Positions 1 to 8,752 are shown, numbered from the stretch's first letter. The stretch is DNA of 40,672 bases from Gammaproteobacteria bacterium (GCA_023228645.1 JALOAT010000038.1:1-40672); one strand, 5' to 3'. Notes: generated by a model from the sequence alone, not told the origin. A program made the numbers and translations.

Positions 1-381
1 CTAATAGAAATCAATGCTGATCCATCATTTTATCTTGGTAAAGAATATATTTTTGATGGGCTTTATACTATAAAATTGATTTCTATTAGTAGAGATGCAT
101 ATGTGGTTAGTTTGGAAGTTGATGACGTTACTCAAATATCAAGAATAACATTTGTAGATTTTATGAATCATCTTAGAAAAGGTACGATGGTAGAAAAGAC
201 TGTTCTTGAAGCGCAAAACTTTAATAATTATGATGAATATTATCAATTAGCCTCATCATTTTTATTGATTAATTATGGTATATTAATAGATAATATAGTA
301 TTTGATTGGCAATCAGAATTCCTTAAAGAAACACCGATCGAAATAGCCTGTAAAATAGCATTAGGAATTATTAAAAAATGA
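1..381 (+). CDS. Unknown phage protein, 5' end outside window
   Basis: The frame is open from the first base of the window, so this is the 3' part of a longer gene; an in-frame TTG at 76 need not be a real start. About 126 residues are visible, acidic and rich in Ile and Asn, with no signal peptide, membrane segment or motif that I recognise. It ends in an ATGA overlap with the gp14-like neck gene, so the two are probably translationally coupled. By position, just upstream of neck and tail genes, it may be a late structural or assembly protein, possibly in the place of T4 gene 13. That is inference from order only. Confidence 0.6.
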   Translation, partial: LIEINADPSFYLGKEYIFDGLYTIKLISISRDAYVVSLEVDDVTQISRITFVDFMNHLRKGTMVEKTVLEAQNFNNYDEYYQLASSFLLINYGILIDNIVFDWQSEFLKETPIEIACKIALGIIKK

Positions 382-1448
382 ACGGTTTTACACTTTGGAG
401 TAACAATAAAAGTCAAGATTACAAATATTTTGACAGCATCATCGGTGAGCAAATTAATATAGGCGGAACTGAATTTCTTGTTCACAAGTATAAAGGTACT
501 TACAATCAAGGTTCTGATGATAAGACCCAGCCAGATTATGATTTTATGAATGAGCTTCAAATACAAGATTTGTTGTTACTGGAAAATCGTGACAGATGCT
601 ATGACGAGAATATCTATACCATTAAAGGGATTATGCAAGTAGATCAAAATGATTTTGACTTGACGCAATGGGGCTTGATGGGATCAGCTGATACTATATT
701 TGTGGAATTTCATATATCAACAATGTTACAGATAGTTGGTCGTAGAATTATGTCTGGTGATGTGATCGAGGCTCCTTTTTTGCGTGACGATTTTATGATT
801 TCAGAAGATGACATCCAAGATCTTGGTAAACCAATACCAAAACTTTATAAAGTTGAAGATGCCAGCAGAGCTAAAGATGGATACGACCCAACGTGGCGTC
901 CACACTTGTGGCGAGTAAAGATGTCACCAATAACTGATTCCCAAGAATTTAGAGATATTTTAGGCGATGGCGATCAGGAAGATGATTTGAAAAATCTAAT
1001 CAGCACTCACAATATTACTATGCAGATTAGTAATGCAATTCAAGCAGAAGCCGAATCACAAGTACCAAACAGAAATCTAGAACACGCCCATTTATATGTA
1101 AATGGTGAGAATGAAAATGGAATACCATACTTGTTGATGGCAGACGGCATTCCGCCAAATGGTGCAGAATTGGTTGGTCGTGGTGACCAATTTCCTGCTA
1201 ATGTTATGGATGGTTCTTGGTTTTTAAGAACTGATTATGAGCCTCACGTACTTTTCAAGAAAGAAGGAACAAAATGGGTGCGTAAAGAAGTTGACTACAG
1301 ACACAAATTTATGGTTGCGAATCGAGTCCTTGAACGATTTATTAACAATAATAATAAAGTTCAAACTGCTGATGGTTTGAAGGATAGCAAGCAGGCAATT
1401 TCAAAAGTTCTTGCACCACGAATTAAGCCGGAGATAGATAACGAATAA
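378..1448 (+). CDS. gp14: Neck protein, probable T4 gp14-like
   Basis: This 356-residue protein lies directly upstream of a clear gp15 homologue, where T4 carries gene 14. The middle part (about residues 105-200), with GDVIEAPF, a charged stretch and the YDPTWRPHLWRVK segment, recalls the region of gp14 that begins EGDLIYFP. T4 gp14 (256 residues) forms part of the neck that joins the filled head to the tail; this protein is about 100 residues longer. The start overlaps the previous stop (ATGA) and the stop overlaps the next start (TAATG), indicating a coupled late operon. Naming rests mainly on gene order plus weak similarity; a gp13-like identity is the main alternative. Confidence 0.6.
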   Translation: MNGFTLWSNNKSQDYKYFDSIIGEQINIGGTEFLVHKYKGTYNQGSDDKTQPDYDFMNELQIQDLLLLENRDRCYDENIYTIKGIMQVDQNDFDLTQWGLMGSADTIFVEFHISTMLQIVGRRIMSGDVIEAPFLRDDFMISEDDIQDLGKPIPKLYKVEDASRAKDGYDPTWRPHLWRVKMSPITDSQEFRDILGDGDQEDDLKNLISTHNITMQISNAIQAEAESQVPNRNLEHAHLYVNGENENGIPYLLMADGIPPNGAELVGRGDQFPANVMDGSWFLRTDYEPHVLFKKEGTKWVRKEVDYRHKFMVANRVLERFINNNNKVQTADGLKDSKQAISKVLAPRIKPEIDNE

Positions 1449-2896
1449 TGGAATATTTTTACGACGAGCAACTAAGAAAATATTTAGTACAATTTTCTAG
1501 ACTTTTTGCTGGATTTATTACAAAAACCGGTAAAGGCCGTGATGGTTCAATCCAAAATCGTCAGGTACCAATTCATTATGGCGATATAACAAGAATGGTT
1601 GCCCATATCATTAAGAAGCAATCAGAAAATTCTATTTTATCAACTCCAGTTATGTCCTTTTATGTTACTAATTTAAATCCATCACCAGAACGCCGACAGA
1701 ATCCAGTACATATTGATAGAAGTTTAATTAATGAGCGAAAATTTAATAATACGACCAATCAGTATGAAAACACTATTGGTGATAGATTTACCGTTGAGCG
1801 ATTGATGCCAGTACCATACGATCTGTCTATGCAGCTTGACATTTATACATCTAATGCTAATGAGAAATTTCAAATTATTGAACAAATTTTGATGTTATTT
1901 AATCCATCAGTTGATTTACAAACATCATCCAGTCCATTAGATTGGACTGCATTGACATATGTTGAACTGTTGGATGACATTGTTTGGGATAGTCGACAAA
2001 TACCAGTCGGTGATACTGAAACCATCAGCGTCGCGAGCTTGAAATTTAAAATGCCGATATGGATCAGCCCACCAGCTAATGTGACACGAAGAAAAGCTGT
2101 CGAAACTATTATTACAAACTTACACGCTGTGAATGAATTGCCAGACTATGATATTTTAGAAACTGTATCAGAAAATGATCTAGCTACTACATTTATCATA
2201 ACTCCATATGATTATAGAATTGAAATTAAAAATTTCAAAATACGTTTAACTGAAAATTTAGATGGAGTGTATTATGATTGGTCAAAATTAGAGAATGCAT
2301 ATACTGATGAGATATCTGATAACTCTATATTAACTATTAAACACCGTTTTGGTGATTCGACTGGGATAACTGGTAAAATTGAAAAAACATCTGACCCTAA
2401 AGTTTTAAATTGGGTAGTTGATCCTGCAGATTTGTATGATAATACCATACCAAATGTTGATTTAATCATTGACCCTTCGGAAAACTATCCAGGAGATGGT
2501 AAAATGCCTGATTTGGCAACTGGGCAACGATATTTGTTGGCTGCTGATATGCCAGTTAATTCTCCTGGTTGGGCTTTACCATTGGCTGACCGCTTTAATA
2601 CAACGTGGGGTCAAATCGAAGAAGATGATTTGTATTTGACTGAAGGTACTGATACTGATCCATTAAATGAACCAAGATGGAGGATCGTACCTGATGCCAA
2701 AGCTAATGATATTATTGAATATAATGGTACTGAATGGGTGATAGTTTTTTCTTCAACATCGCAAAATCCAGAATTTGTTACCAGTAGTCTATCTAATACC
2801 CAATATCGTTGGTCGCCGGAGATATCAGAATGGCAGCCAACAATAGATAAAGTTTATTATCCAGGCACTTGGCAAATCAATTTTCGTGGGCAATAA
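1448..2896 (+). CDS. gp15: Proximal tail sheath stabiliser, T4 gp15-like, with C-terminal extension
   Basis: gp15 caps the sheath and tube and links the tail to the neck. The N-terminal 220 residues follow T4 gp15 closely: an opening YFYD..LRKY..QFSRLFAGF, a VPIHYGD segment, NPSPERRQNPVHIDR, ..YDLSMQLDIYTSN, and FQIIEQIL..F.P like gp15's FQIVEQILPYFQP. T4 gp15 has 272 residues; this one has 482. The extra C-terminal part (about 340-482) contains Trp-rich repeats such as YNGTEWVI that resemble modules inserted in the sheath protein downstream. The gene ends about 100 bases before the sheath gene and shares its late operon with the neck gene. Confidence 0.85.
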   Translation: MEYFYDEQLRKYLVQFSRLFAGFITKTGKGRDGSIQNRQVPIHYGDITRMVAHIIKKQSENSILSTPVMSFYVTNLNPSPERRQNPVHIDRSLINERKFNNTTNQYENTIGDRFTVERLMPVPYDLSMQLDIYTSNANEKFQIIEQILMLFNPSVDLQTSSSPLDWTALTYVELLDDIVWDSRQIPVGDTETISVASLKFKMPIWISPPANVTRRKAVETIITNLHAVNELPDYDILETVSENDLATTFIITPYDYRIEIKNFKIRLTENLDGVYYDWSKLENAYTDEISDNSILTIKHRFGDSTGITGKIEKTSDPKVLNWVVDPADLYDNTIPNVDLIIDPSENYPGDGKMPDLATGQRYLLAADMPVNSPGWALPLADRFNTTWGQIEEDDLYLTEGTDTDPLNEPRWRIVPDAKANDIIEYNGTEWVIVFSSTSQNPEFVTSSLSNTQYRWSPEISEWQPTIDKVYYPGTWQINFRGQ

Positions 2897-2943
2897 TCTA
2901 CTAAGATAACCTGACGAAAACCAGCTGATTTGTGAGTTAAAGA

Positions 2944-2950
2944 ATAAATA
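2944..2950 (+). promoter_or_regulatory. T4-type late promoter for the sheath gene
   Basis: The core ATAAATA lies 52 bases before the sheath ATG. T4 late promoters have TATAAATA at -10 and no -35 element. A GAAGAT/ATCTTC stem (2966-2979, extendable by GTTT/AAAC) lies between this site and the AGAGGAAAA ribosome binding site. Confidence 0.6.
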
Positions 2951-3001
2951 CACAAGTAAAGTTTCAGAAGATTTATCTTCAAACATTTAGAGGAAAAAAG
3001 T

Positions 3002-5482
3002 ATGGTCACACCATTAATCTCTCCAGGCGTGTCACTTTCCATCGTTGATGATAGTGCATACAGCACTGGCGGTTCTGGCACCATTCCGCTTTTTGTCGTT
3101 GCTACTGCCTCCAATAAGGTAGTTTCACTCGATGGAAACGCTGGAACAGTTGCTCCAGGTACTGCTACATCTTCAGTATTGACACCAGTCGCTTCTCAGC
3201 GCGAATTAATCCAACAATTTGGTAATCCAATTTTCAAATCAAACCAAGGCACACCAATACACGGTAGTGAATTGAATGAATACGGCCTCAGCGCTGCATA
3301 TCAATCATTAGCAATTTTAAGCTCTGCTTATATCCTTCGTGCTGATATTGCACTTGAACAGCTTGAGCCAAGTAGCGTTGAACCAACAGGACCTGCTGCT
3401 GATGGTACATATTGGTTGAATTTGTCTGATACTAAATTTGGCATTTTCCAAGGTAACGGTTCTGCTTGGAATGAAATCACCCCACTATTCGTAGCATTCA
3501 ATGCTACAACTGATTCAGTAACCAACTCTGCAGGTTCAAATGGTAATTTTGCAATTGATATCGGTTCTTCAGTTAAAAATCTTGGCCTATTCGAAAAAAT
3601 CTCTGGTACGTGGTATCGTGTTGGTACGGCAACTTGGGTAACTGCTAAAGGCCCACAAGCACTTGTTGGCGGCGGCACCGGAGCCGTCCAGGTAATTTAT
3701 GCACCACACACTGGTGTACCACCAACAAATACAGTACCAACTTATCACACTGGTCACATTTGGGTCAAAACTACTGAACCAAATAATGGTGCTGATTATA
3801 TTATTAGCCGTTACGATGCATTTACTGATCAATGGTCAGAAATATATGCTCCACTTTTCGCAACCGATGCTGATGCTATTGCTTTCTACACAGCAAACAA
3901 TTCGTTGACTGCTGGTGTATTGTACGTGCAATATACTGCATCAAATTGCAAGCACGTTATCAAGATGTTCAATGGTACATCGTTTGCTAACCTGGACTAT
4001 GTTGCACAGACTGGTGAACCAGTTGGTCTTCCAGTTGAAGGAACGTTGTGGTACAATGATAACTTCCAAGTTGATATTATGCAAAATGATGGATCAAACT
4101 GGATTGGTTACAAGAATGCCCACCCAAACACTGATCCAAATGGTGTAATTTTCTCTGCTACTGCACCAACTGCACATAGCAATGGTACTGCATTGGTAGA
4201 TTATGATCTTTGGATTGATACCTCAGATTTGGAACATTATCCAAAATTGTATCGCAGAACAGGCGGCACTTGGATCCGTGTTGATACCAGTGATCAAACC
4301 ACCAACCAAGGTATTGTTTTTGCTGATGCTCGTGCAATTGGTGGGACTGCTGGTTTAACATCAAACTTAGTTGATGCTGATCGTCCAGATCCAAAACTAT
4401 ATCCAGCTGGTACACTTCTATTCAATACCCGTTATTCAACTGGTAATGTTAAATCTTGGACACCAGGATATACCCACGAAGGTGTAACCATTGGTGACCG
4501 TTGGGTATCGGTATCTGGCAATGCTGAAGATGGTTCACCATATATGATGAGAAAAGCTCAACGCCGTATGGTTGTTAAGGCAATGCAGGAAGTGATTTCT
4601 TCAAACGAAGATATCCGTTCCGAGTTCATTTACTTCAACTTAATCGCCGCTCCTGGTTATCCAGAATTGATTGATGAAATGATTACACTCAATACTGATA
4701 TCAAGGAAGTTGCGTTTGTTGTTGGTGATACACCAATACGTTTGAAGCCAGACGCTGCTAGTGTTTCTGCATATGCAACAAACACTGCCAATGCTGCAAT
4801 TAATGGTGAAGATGGTCGTACTGGAATTAGTAATGTCTATGTTGGACAATATTACCCTTGGGGCTTGTCAACCAATGTTGACGGTACTGATATTATGGTG
4901 CCGCCAAGTGCTATGGCAATTCGAACAATCGCATACAGTGATAGTGTTGCTTATCCTTGGTTTGCTCCAGCAGGTACACAGCGCGGTATTGTTACAAATG
5001 CACAAAGCGTTGGTTACTTGAGTGATGAGGGTGAATTTGTTCGTGTTATTTTGACACAACGTAATCGTGACACACTTTATAGCAACAATATCAATCCAAT
5101 TTCATTGGAGCCAAATCGCGGTATTTTGATTATGGGTCAAAAGACTTTGAGCCCATCAACAACTGCATTGGATCGTATTAACGTTGCTCGTTTGGTGAAC
5201 TACATTCGTTACCACGCAAATGAGTTCTTGAAACCATTATTGTTCCAACCAAATGATGAAGAAACTCGCAATACTGCTCAAACTATTACTTCACGCTTCT
5301 TGGGTGACTTGCTTGGTTTGAGAGCATTGGATGACTTTGCCGTTCGTTGTGATTTAACCAATAATACTCCTGAGCGCATTGATCGTAATGAACTTTGGAT
5401 AGACGTTGCTATTATTCCACTCAAGGCAGTTGAATTTATCTACGTTCCAATTCGTATCGCAAATACTGGTGAAACTTTGTAA
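3002..5482 (+). CDS. gp18: Contractile tail sheath protein, T4 gp18-like, with large repeat insertion
   Basis: Main contractile sheath subunit. The N-terminus (VTPLISPGVSLSIVDDS) is typical of phage sheaths, and the C-terminal third (about 520-826) carries the conserved core, with YYPWG..., MAVPPSA-like VPPSAMAIRT, GYLSDEGEFV, NRGILIMGQKTL and a closing VPIRIANTGETL. T4 gp18 has 659 residues; this has 826. Residues about 125-510 hold at least four copies of a loose module of the form W-x-xSD-x8-12-NGS-x-W (near 130-162, 246-285, 344-371 and 397-432). They probably form an exposed domain on the outside of the tail. The gene has its own late promoter and is followed by a strong terminator. Confidence 0.93.
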   Translation: MVTPLISPGVSLSIVDDSAYSTGGSGTIPLFVVATASNKVVSLDGNAGTVAPGTATSSVLTPVASQRELIQQFGNPIFKSNQGTPIHGSELNEYGLSAAYQSLAILSSAYILRADIALEQLEPSSVEPTGPAADGTYWLNLSDTKFGIFQGNGSAWNEITPLFVAFNATTDSVTNSAGSNGNFAIDIGSSVKNLGLFEKISGTWYRVGTATWVTAKGPQALVGGGTGAVQVIYAPHTGVPPTNTVPTYHTGHIWVKTTEPNNGADYIISRYDAFTDQWSEIYAPLFATDADAIAFYTANNSLTAGVLYVQYTASNCKHVIKMFNGTSFANLDYVAQTGEPVGLPVEGTLWYNDNFQVDIMQNDGSNWIGYKNAHPNTDPNGVIFSATAPTAHSNGTALVDYDLWIDTSDLEHYPKLYRRTGGTWIRVDTSDQTTNQGIVFADARAIGGTAGLTSNLVDADRPDPKLYPAGTLLFNTRYSTGNVKSWTPGYTHEGVTIGDRWVSVSGNAEDGSPYMMRKAQRRMVVKAMQEVISSNEDIRSEFIYFNLIAAPGYPELIDEMITLNTDIKEVAFVVGDTPIRLKPDAASVSAYATNTANAAINGEDGRTGISNVYVGQYYPWGLSTNVDGTDIMVPPSAMAIRTIAYSDSVAYPWFAPAGTQRGIVTNAQSVGYLSDEGEFVRVILTQRNRDTLYSNNINPISLEPNRGILIMGQKTLSPSTTALDRINVARLVNYIRYHANEFLKPLLFQPNDEETRNTAQTITSRFLGDLLGLRALDDFAVRCDLTNNTPERIDRNELWIDVAIIPLKAVEFIYVPIRIANTGETL

Positions 5483-5504
5483 TAAGTTTGCTAGAAAGAT
5501 TAAA

Positions 5505-5531
5505 GGGGCGGCTTTGACCGCCCCTTTTTTT
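5505..5531 (+). terminator. Rho-independent terminator after the sheath gene
   Basis: Perfect 7-bp GC stem GGGGCGG/CCGCCCC (5505-5511, 5518-5524) with loop CTTTGA, followed by seven T. It lies 23 bases after the sheath stop and separates the rightward tail genes from the converging leftward operon. Confidence 0.92.
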
Positions 5532-5540
5532 ATGAGTTAA

Positions 5541-5963
5541 TTACTTAATCTCAATTTTTCGAAGATCTTCATTTTCCTCTATTTTGTTTAGCGTTATTGC
5601 TAAAATGCCATCAGTAAATGTCACTTCACCGACTTCAAGATTTGAATTTAAATCAAATGTTCTCGTAAATGATTTTGAAGAAATCCCTTGATGGAGGAAA
5701 TTTGTTGTCTGGGTTTGTTTTTCGCCAGACACTGTCAAAATTCCGTGAGATACTGTAATTGAAAGATCATCTTTTGAGAATCCAGCTAAAGCCAATTCAA
5801 TCGTATATCCATTCTCATTTTTAATGATGTTATATCGTGGATATGCAGTGTCAAATAGTGAAGATTTGCGATCCGCTAAAGAACGTGATCCAAAATCATT
5901 ACCAAACACTCGATCGAAAAGATCATCAAATCCTACAAAGGCTGGTACTAAAGTATTTCTCAT
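5541..5963 (-). CDS. hsp20: Small heat-shock protein, IbpA/Hsp20 family
   Basis: An ATP-independent holdase that binds unfolding proteins in the cytoplasm. The 140-residue product reads like IbpA from end to end: MRNTLVPAFVGFDDLFDRVF at the start, then P.YNI.....Y.IELALAGF, DLSITV..GILTVSGEK, a LHQGIS..SFTRTFDL segment and a C-terminal I-x-I tail (KIEIK). The ATG at 5963 is chosen because GGAG lies just upstream; an in-frame extension to 6017 would run through a leader hairpin and lacks a ribosome binding site. It is the last gene of the leftward cluster but has its own promoter. Small HSPs occur in T4-like cyanophages. Confidence 0.93.
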   Translation of the reverse strand: MRNTLVPAFVGFDDLFDRVFGNDFGSRSLADRKSSLFDTAYPRYNIIKNENGYTIELALAGFSKDDLSITVSHGILTVSGEKQTQTTNFLHQGISSKSFTRTFDLNSNLEVGEVTFTDGILAITLNKIEENEDLRKIEIK

Positions 5964-5990
5964 TGTTTTTTCTCCTTTAAAAGCAAGATA

Positions 5991-6024
5991 AAAGCGTATG
6001 ACCCAAATCGGCATCATACGCTTT
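5991..6024 (-). promoter_or_regulatory. Leader hairpin of the small heat-shock gene
   Basis: On the minus strand, AAAGCGTATGA pairs perfectly with TCATACGCTTT (11 bp, 12-base loop) between the promoter and the ribosome binding site of hsp20. The 3' arm's CTTTTA can alternatively pair with UAAAGG, which includes the Shine-Dalgarno bases, so two exclusive folds are possible. Confidence 0.6.
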
Positions 6025-6026
6025 CA

Positions 6027-6054
6027 AATATAATAAATTTTATAGAGATGTCAA
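6027..6054 (-). promoter_or_regulatory. Sigma70-like promoter for hsp20
   Basis: On the minus strand TTGACA (6054-6049), 16 bases, TATATT (6032-6027). The -35 box overlaps the stop codon of the membrane-protein gene upstream. Confidence 0.72.
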
Positions 6055-6503
6055 GTAAAAAATAGAATTAAAGATACCAAACCACCAATTGCGAAGAACA
6101 CAATATCAAGTGCGGATCCTTTTGATATACCAAAATGATTGTGTTGGTATATTTCTCTACTATATCCCAATACGAATCCACCCAAAATGCCAGGTAGTGC
6201 GATGGGTAACGAATACACGAATGTAACCGTTAATGCTACCATTAGGAAATTAAATGGTAATACATTAAATAGCACTCTGTTAATAATACCATATTCTTTA
6301 CTAGTTTTAGTTAGGTACAATACTGCCATCCAAATTATTTGTCCAAATAGTACAATTGGTAAAGACAATGATTGATGGATGCCAAAAATCATAATAGCAA
6401 ATAATACAAATGCGATCAAAAAATGACCAGATTGATCAATTATTTGCTTCTTTATACTACTTTGAGGTAAATCATTTGTATTAAACCACGAAAAAAAGCT
6501 CAT
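6051..6503 (-). CDS. Unknown membrane protein with about four helices
   Basis: The 150-residue product has a short polar N-terminus and then hydrophobic segments at about 27-45, 50-66, 80-100 and 130-149, so it should sit in the inner membrane. A conserved-looking loop before the last helix contains GYSREIYQHNHFG and GSALD, as in some small phage and bacterial membrane proteins, but I cannot name the family. GGAGGGG lies just upstream of the ATG, and the gene begins 3 bases after the Thg1-like gene, so the two are co-translated. A role in lysis or superinfection exclusion is possible but unsupported. Confidence 0.75.
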   Translation of the reverse strand: MSFFSWFNTNDLPQSSIKKQIIDQSGHFLIAFVLFAIMIFGIHQSLSLPIVLFGQIIWMAVLYLTKTSKEYGIINRVLFNVLPFNFLMVALTVTFVYSLPIALPGILGGFVLGYSREIYQHNHFGISKGSALDIVFFAIGGLVSLILFFT

Positions 6504-6506
6504 TTT

Positions 6507-7286
6507 TCACCCCTCCGGTACATATGATGGATCAATTGCACCATAAACTATGAGCTTTTCTGCCGTTGTTGATGGTACATTCTTAAATTTCATAATTTTT
6601 TTACGTATAACTGGTCCATTAGGAGTATTGACATTAACCCCTTTGCGGATGAACCAAGTACCGTTTCTCCGCCAGCTTGGTAAAGATTCGAAATCAATTC
6701 CTTTATCTTTCAAAAGCTTTTTAACCTCAACATTAGGTAAACCTTGCATAACTTTATGGCCAATGTTGTATCGGGCTAGAAGTTGAACGTTATTCTTCAA
6801 GGCATCGTGCTCACGCCAAACAAACGCATTCATAAGCTCAACATTAGAAGGCACATTGAAAACTCGAGCATCTAAATGTGGAAGCATTTTCATCGCTCTA
6901 TCTTTGTAAACTCCGCCCAATCTTATCAAATTTTGATATAAAACTACTGATGCAAATGACGCAATAACACTAGTAAGTTTAAAAATCTTATAATCAAAAA
7001 GTGGTGAGGCTTCTTCGCTAAGAGGAAACCATCCCAGGCTGATTTCATCCGATTGACAATATCCTATGTCAGCGTGAAATTCAGCCATAGTTCGTTTCGC
7101 AGTATCAGCCATAGCCCAAGCAAATTTCGGATCGTGTGGACGATCAAAGGGTTTAGTTAATTTTGAGAAAGATCGCCCATCTAGCCTTAAGTAGACTGGT
7201 AAATTGCGATCAAGCTTGTTGGAGGTACAAGTCGACTCGTGAGCCTTGATACGATCTCCAAATTCATCTTTACTTTTAGTTGCCAC
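6507..7286 (-). CDS. Thg1-like 3'-5' RNA polymerase (tRNAHis guanylyltransferase family)
   Basis: Thg1 family enzymes add nucleotides in the 3'-5' direction; Thg1-like proteins (TLPs) repair truncated tRNA 5' ends by templated addition. The palm signatures are present: YLRLDGRSFSKLTK with metal-binding Asp36, and GYCQSDEISL with Asp80. Family segments MNAFVWREHDALKNN, WRRNGTWFIRKG and a C-terminal basic stretch follow. At 259 residues it has normal size. The start is GTG (7286), overlapping the end of the HhH glycosylase gene by 11 bases. A phage TLP would fit with the tRNAs and other RNA-repair proteins in the window. Whether it acts on tRNA-His or on damaged ends is not visible. Confidence 0.9.
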   Translation of the reverse strand: MATKSKDEFGDRIKAHESTCTSNKLDRNLPVYLRLDGRSFSKLTKPFDRPHDPKFAWAMADTAKRTMAEFHADIGYCQSDEISLGWFPLSEEASPLFDYKIFKLTSVIASFASVVLYQNLIRLGGVYKDRAMKMLPHLDARVFNVPSNVELMNAFVWREHDALKNNVQLLARYNIGHKVMQGLPNVEVKKLLKDKGIDFESLPSWRRNGTWFIRKGVNVNTPNGPVIRKKIMKFKNVPSTTAEKLIVYGAIDPSYVPEG

Positions 7287-7881
7287 TGTAAGTTGTCCAT
7301 ATCTCTAAATCTAAATCAGCCAATGTTTTGTTGATGGCTTTGGCGTGATTTAAGAATAATTGTTCAGTTTGTCTATAAACGTTTCCACCTGGCGTGACCT
7401 TCAAACTAGTCAATCCGTTATCACGCATATAATGCAGAATATGGGTATCCAACACTGCATAATTTTGATTTTCTCGAGAATGTAATAAAAAGAATCTTGA
7501 AGTTTTCGGACCAACGCCAGGAATCGTTTCTAATTCATCGATAGTAATAGTCTTTAGTTTGCCAATAAAGTCGTGAGTTTTTCTGAATGATTTTTCTAGT
7601 CGATTATATTGACCTAATCGACTTTTTTCAATTTCAGACCTTAAGCATCCAACGTTATCAGCATTCCAAATTAGCTGAAATGGTGATGTTTTTTCACTTC
7701 CATAATTAGATCGCAAAGACACTAAGAAATTATCTAAAAGCCTGGCCTGTGTTTTCGCAGTTTTTCCTGCCACAACTATGCAAAACAGAAGAAAAAGTTC
7801 TAATTCACACTCAGATCGATTAAAGTCTGTGACTTTATTAGGATCTACGTAAAAAGAGTTATTCATATTTGGTAGGGTCAT
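7276..7881 (-). CDS. HhH-GPD type DNA glycosylase/endonuclease III-like protein
   Basis: The protein has about 201 residues. The helix-hairpin-helix TIPGVGPKTSRFFLL (119-133) contains the catalytic Lys126, and VLDTHILHYM contains Asp145, equivalent to K120 and D138 of E. coli endonuclease III. No C-terminal four-cysteine Fe-S cluster is present. It should be a base-excision glycosylase with AP-lyase potential. The N-terminus (YVDPNKVTDFNRSECELE) is duplicated in a remnant upstream of the homing endonuclease at 8753-8812, so this gene appears to have been invaded near its 5' end. The ATGs at 7881 and 7866 both lack a good ribosome binding site, and the start overlaps the homing endonuclease stop by 23 bases. 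Confidence 0.8.
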   Translation of the reverse strand: MTLPNMNNSFYVDPNKVTDFNRSECELELFLLFCIVVAGKTAKTQARLLDNFLVSLRSNYGSEKTSPFQLIWNADNVGCLRSEIEKSRLGQYNRLEKSFRKTHDFIGKLKTITIDELETIPGVGPKTSRFFLLHSRENQNYAVLDTHILHYMRDNGLTSLKVTPGGNVYRQTEQLFLNHAKAINKTLADLDLEIWTTYSGN

Positions 7882-8701
7882 AATTTTTAATCAAGCCTTT
7901 CTTTAATCGAGTTTCCATCATTTTTTTAATTGATTCAGGGTTTCTTTTTCTACCTTTAAGTTTAATTTTATTTTTTTCACCGATACTTTTTTTATGTTCT
8001 TCTGAAATAGGTCTGCCTTTAGTTGGACATTCTCTCCCCATCAAAGCTTTACTTTTTCTTTCCTTAACCACTGGATCATTTTGAACCAATTTTTGAATTT
8101 GACTCATTTTTTCTTTTGTCTCATTAGATCGTTTTTGGCCAATTCGTTTTTCAACACCCGCTCTGACTCGCTCGTCAGTTTCAGCAGTTAGCCCTTTAAT
8201 CCAAGTTGGGCCAACATTTTTACCAAAATTAGGATGTTCTTCACCAGATTTAAATCTTCCTTTGGCCATTGATATTTTCATAGCTTCAGTTATAAATCTC
8301 GTCCCATTATCCCAGCTTCTTTTATTACCTTCGGATATATTTTTCGACCACTTGAGCTGTTTTTCTTCCGAAACATCATTATAATTTGGCGGCCTGGCGT
8401 CTAAACATATATTAGTTAATATGCCTCCTTTGTCTATCCCAGCCCGACCGTAATGTGTTATTAACAATGTTTCTAATTCATATGCTTGATCTTCAGATAA
8501 ATTTTCTTCAATAAGATCAACTCCAACTTCTAAATTTGAATTTAAAATTTGTTGTATAGTATTAAATTTGTGCTTATTAGCAGTATTTGAAATAGTCTCA
8601 TAAAAATGTTTCTTGTATCTTTTACCCTTGCCCTTACCAATATAGAAATATTGATTATTTTTTAGCGGATTTTTAAAAGCATAAACATAATAATTTTTCA
8701 T
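7859..8701 (-). CDS. GIY-YIG homing endonuclease with NUMOD3 repeats
   Basis: Residues 4-90 form the nuclease domain: YVYAFKNP...YFYIGKGKGKR, then a conserved Glu in the YELETLLITHYGR helix. Residues about 115-275 are a Lys/Arg-rich region with several NUMOD3-type DNA-binding modules (for example GRPISEEHKKSIGEKNK and RKRNPESIKKMMETR). Length 280. It is free-standing, lies between a remnant of the 5' end of the HhH-GPD gene and that gene's present body, and overlaps the latter. An AGG ribosome site and a minus-strand late promoter core (8729-8723) precede it; late expression is common for T4-type homing endonucleases. Confidence 0.92.
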   Translation of the reverse strand: MKNYYVYAFKNPLKNNQYFYIGKGKGKRYKKHFYETISNTANKHKFNTIQQILNSNLEVGVDLIEENLSEDQAYELETLLITHYGRAGIDKGGILTNICLDARPPNYNDVSEEKQLKWSKNISEGNKRSWDNGTRFITEAMKISMAKGRFKSGEEHPNFGKNVGPTWIKGLTAETDERVRAGVEKRIGQKRSNETKEKMSQIQKLVQNDPVVKERKSKALMGRECPTKGRPISEEHKKSIGEKNKIKLKGRKRNPESIKKMMETRLKKGLIKNYDPTKYE

Positions 8702-8722
8702 TTGACTTTGGCCTTTTATTTT

Positions 8723-8729
8723 TATTTAT
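8723..8729 (-). promoter_or_regulatory. Possible late promoter for the homing endonuclease
   Basis: ATAAATA on the minus strand, 22 bases before the GIY-YIG start codon. It sits in an A/T-rich stretch, so chance occurrence is possible. Confidence 0.4.
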
Positions 8730-8752
8730 TAAAATAATAGGCATTCTTCTAA

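Noticed and set aside
5941..6017. Longer hsp20 start at 6017
   Set aside because: The added 18 residues do not resemble small HSPs and would be coded by the leader hairpin, while a strong ribosome site precedes the ATG at 5963.
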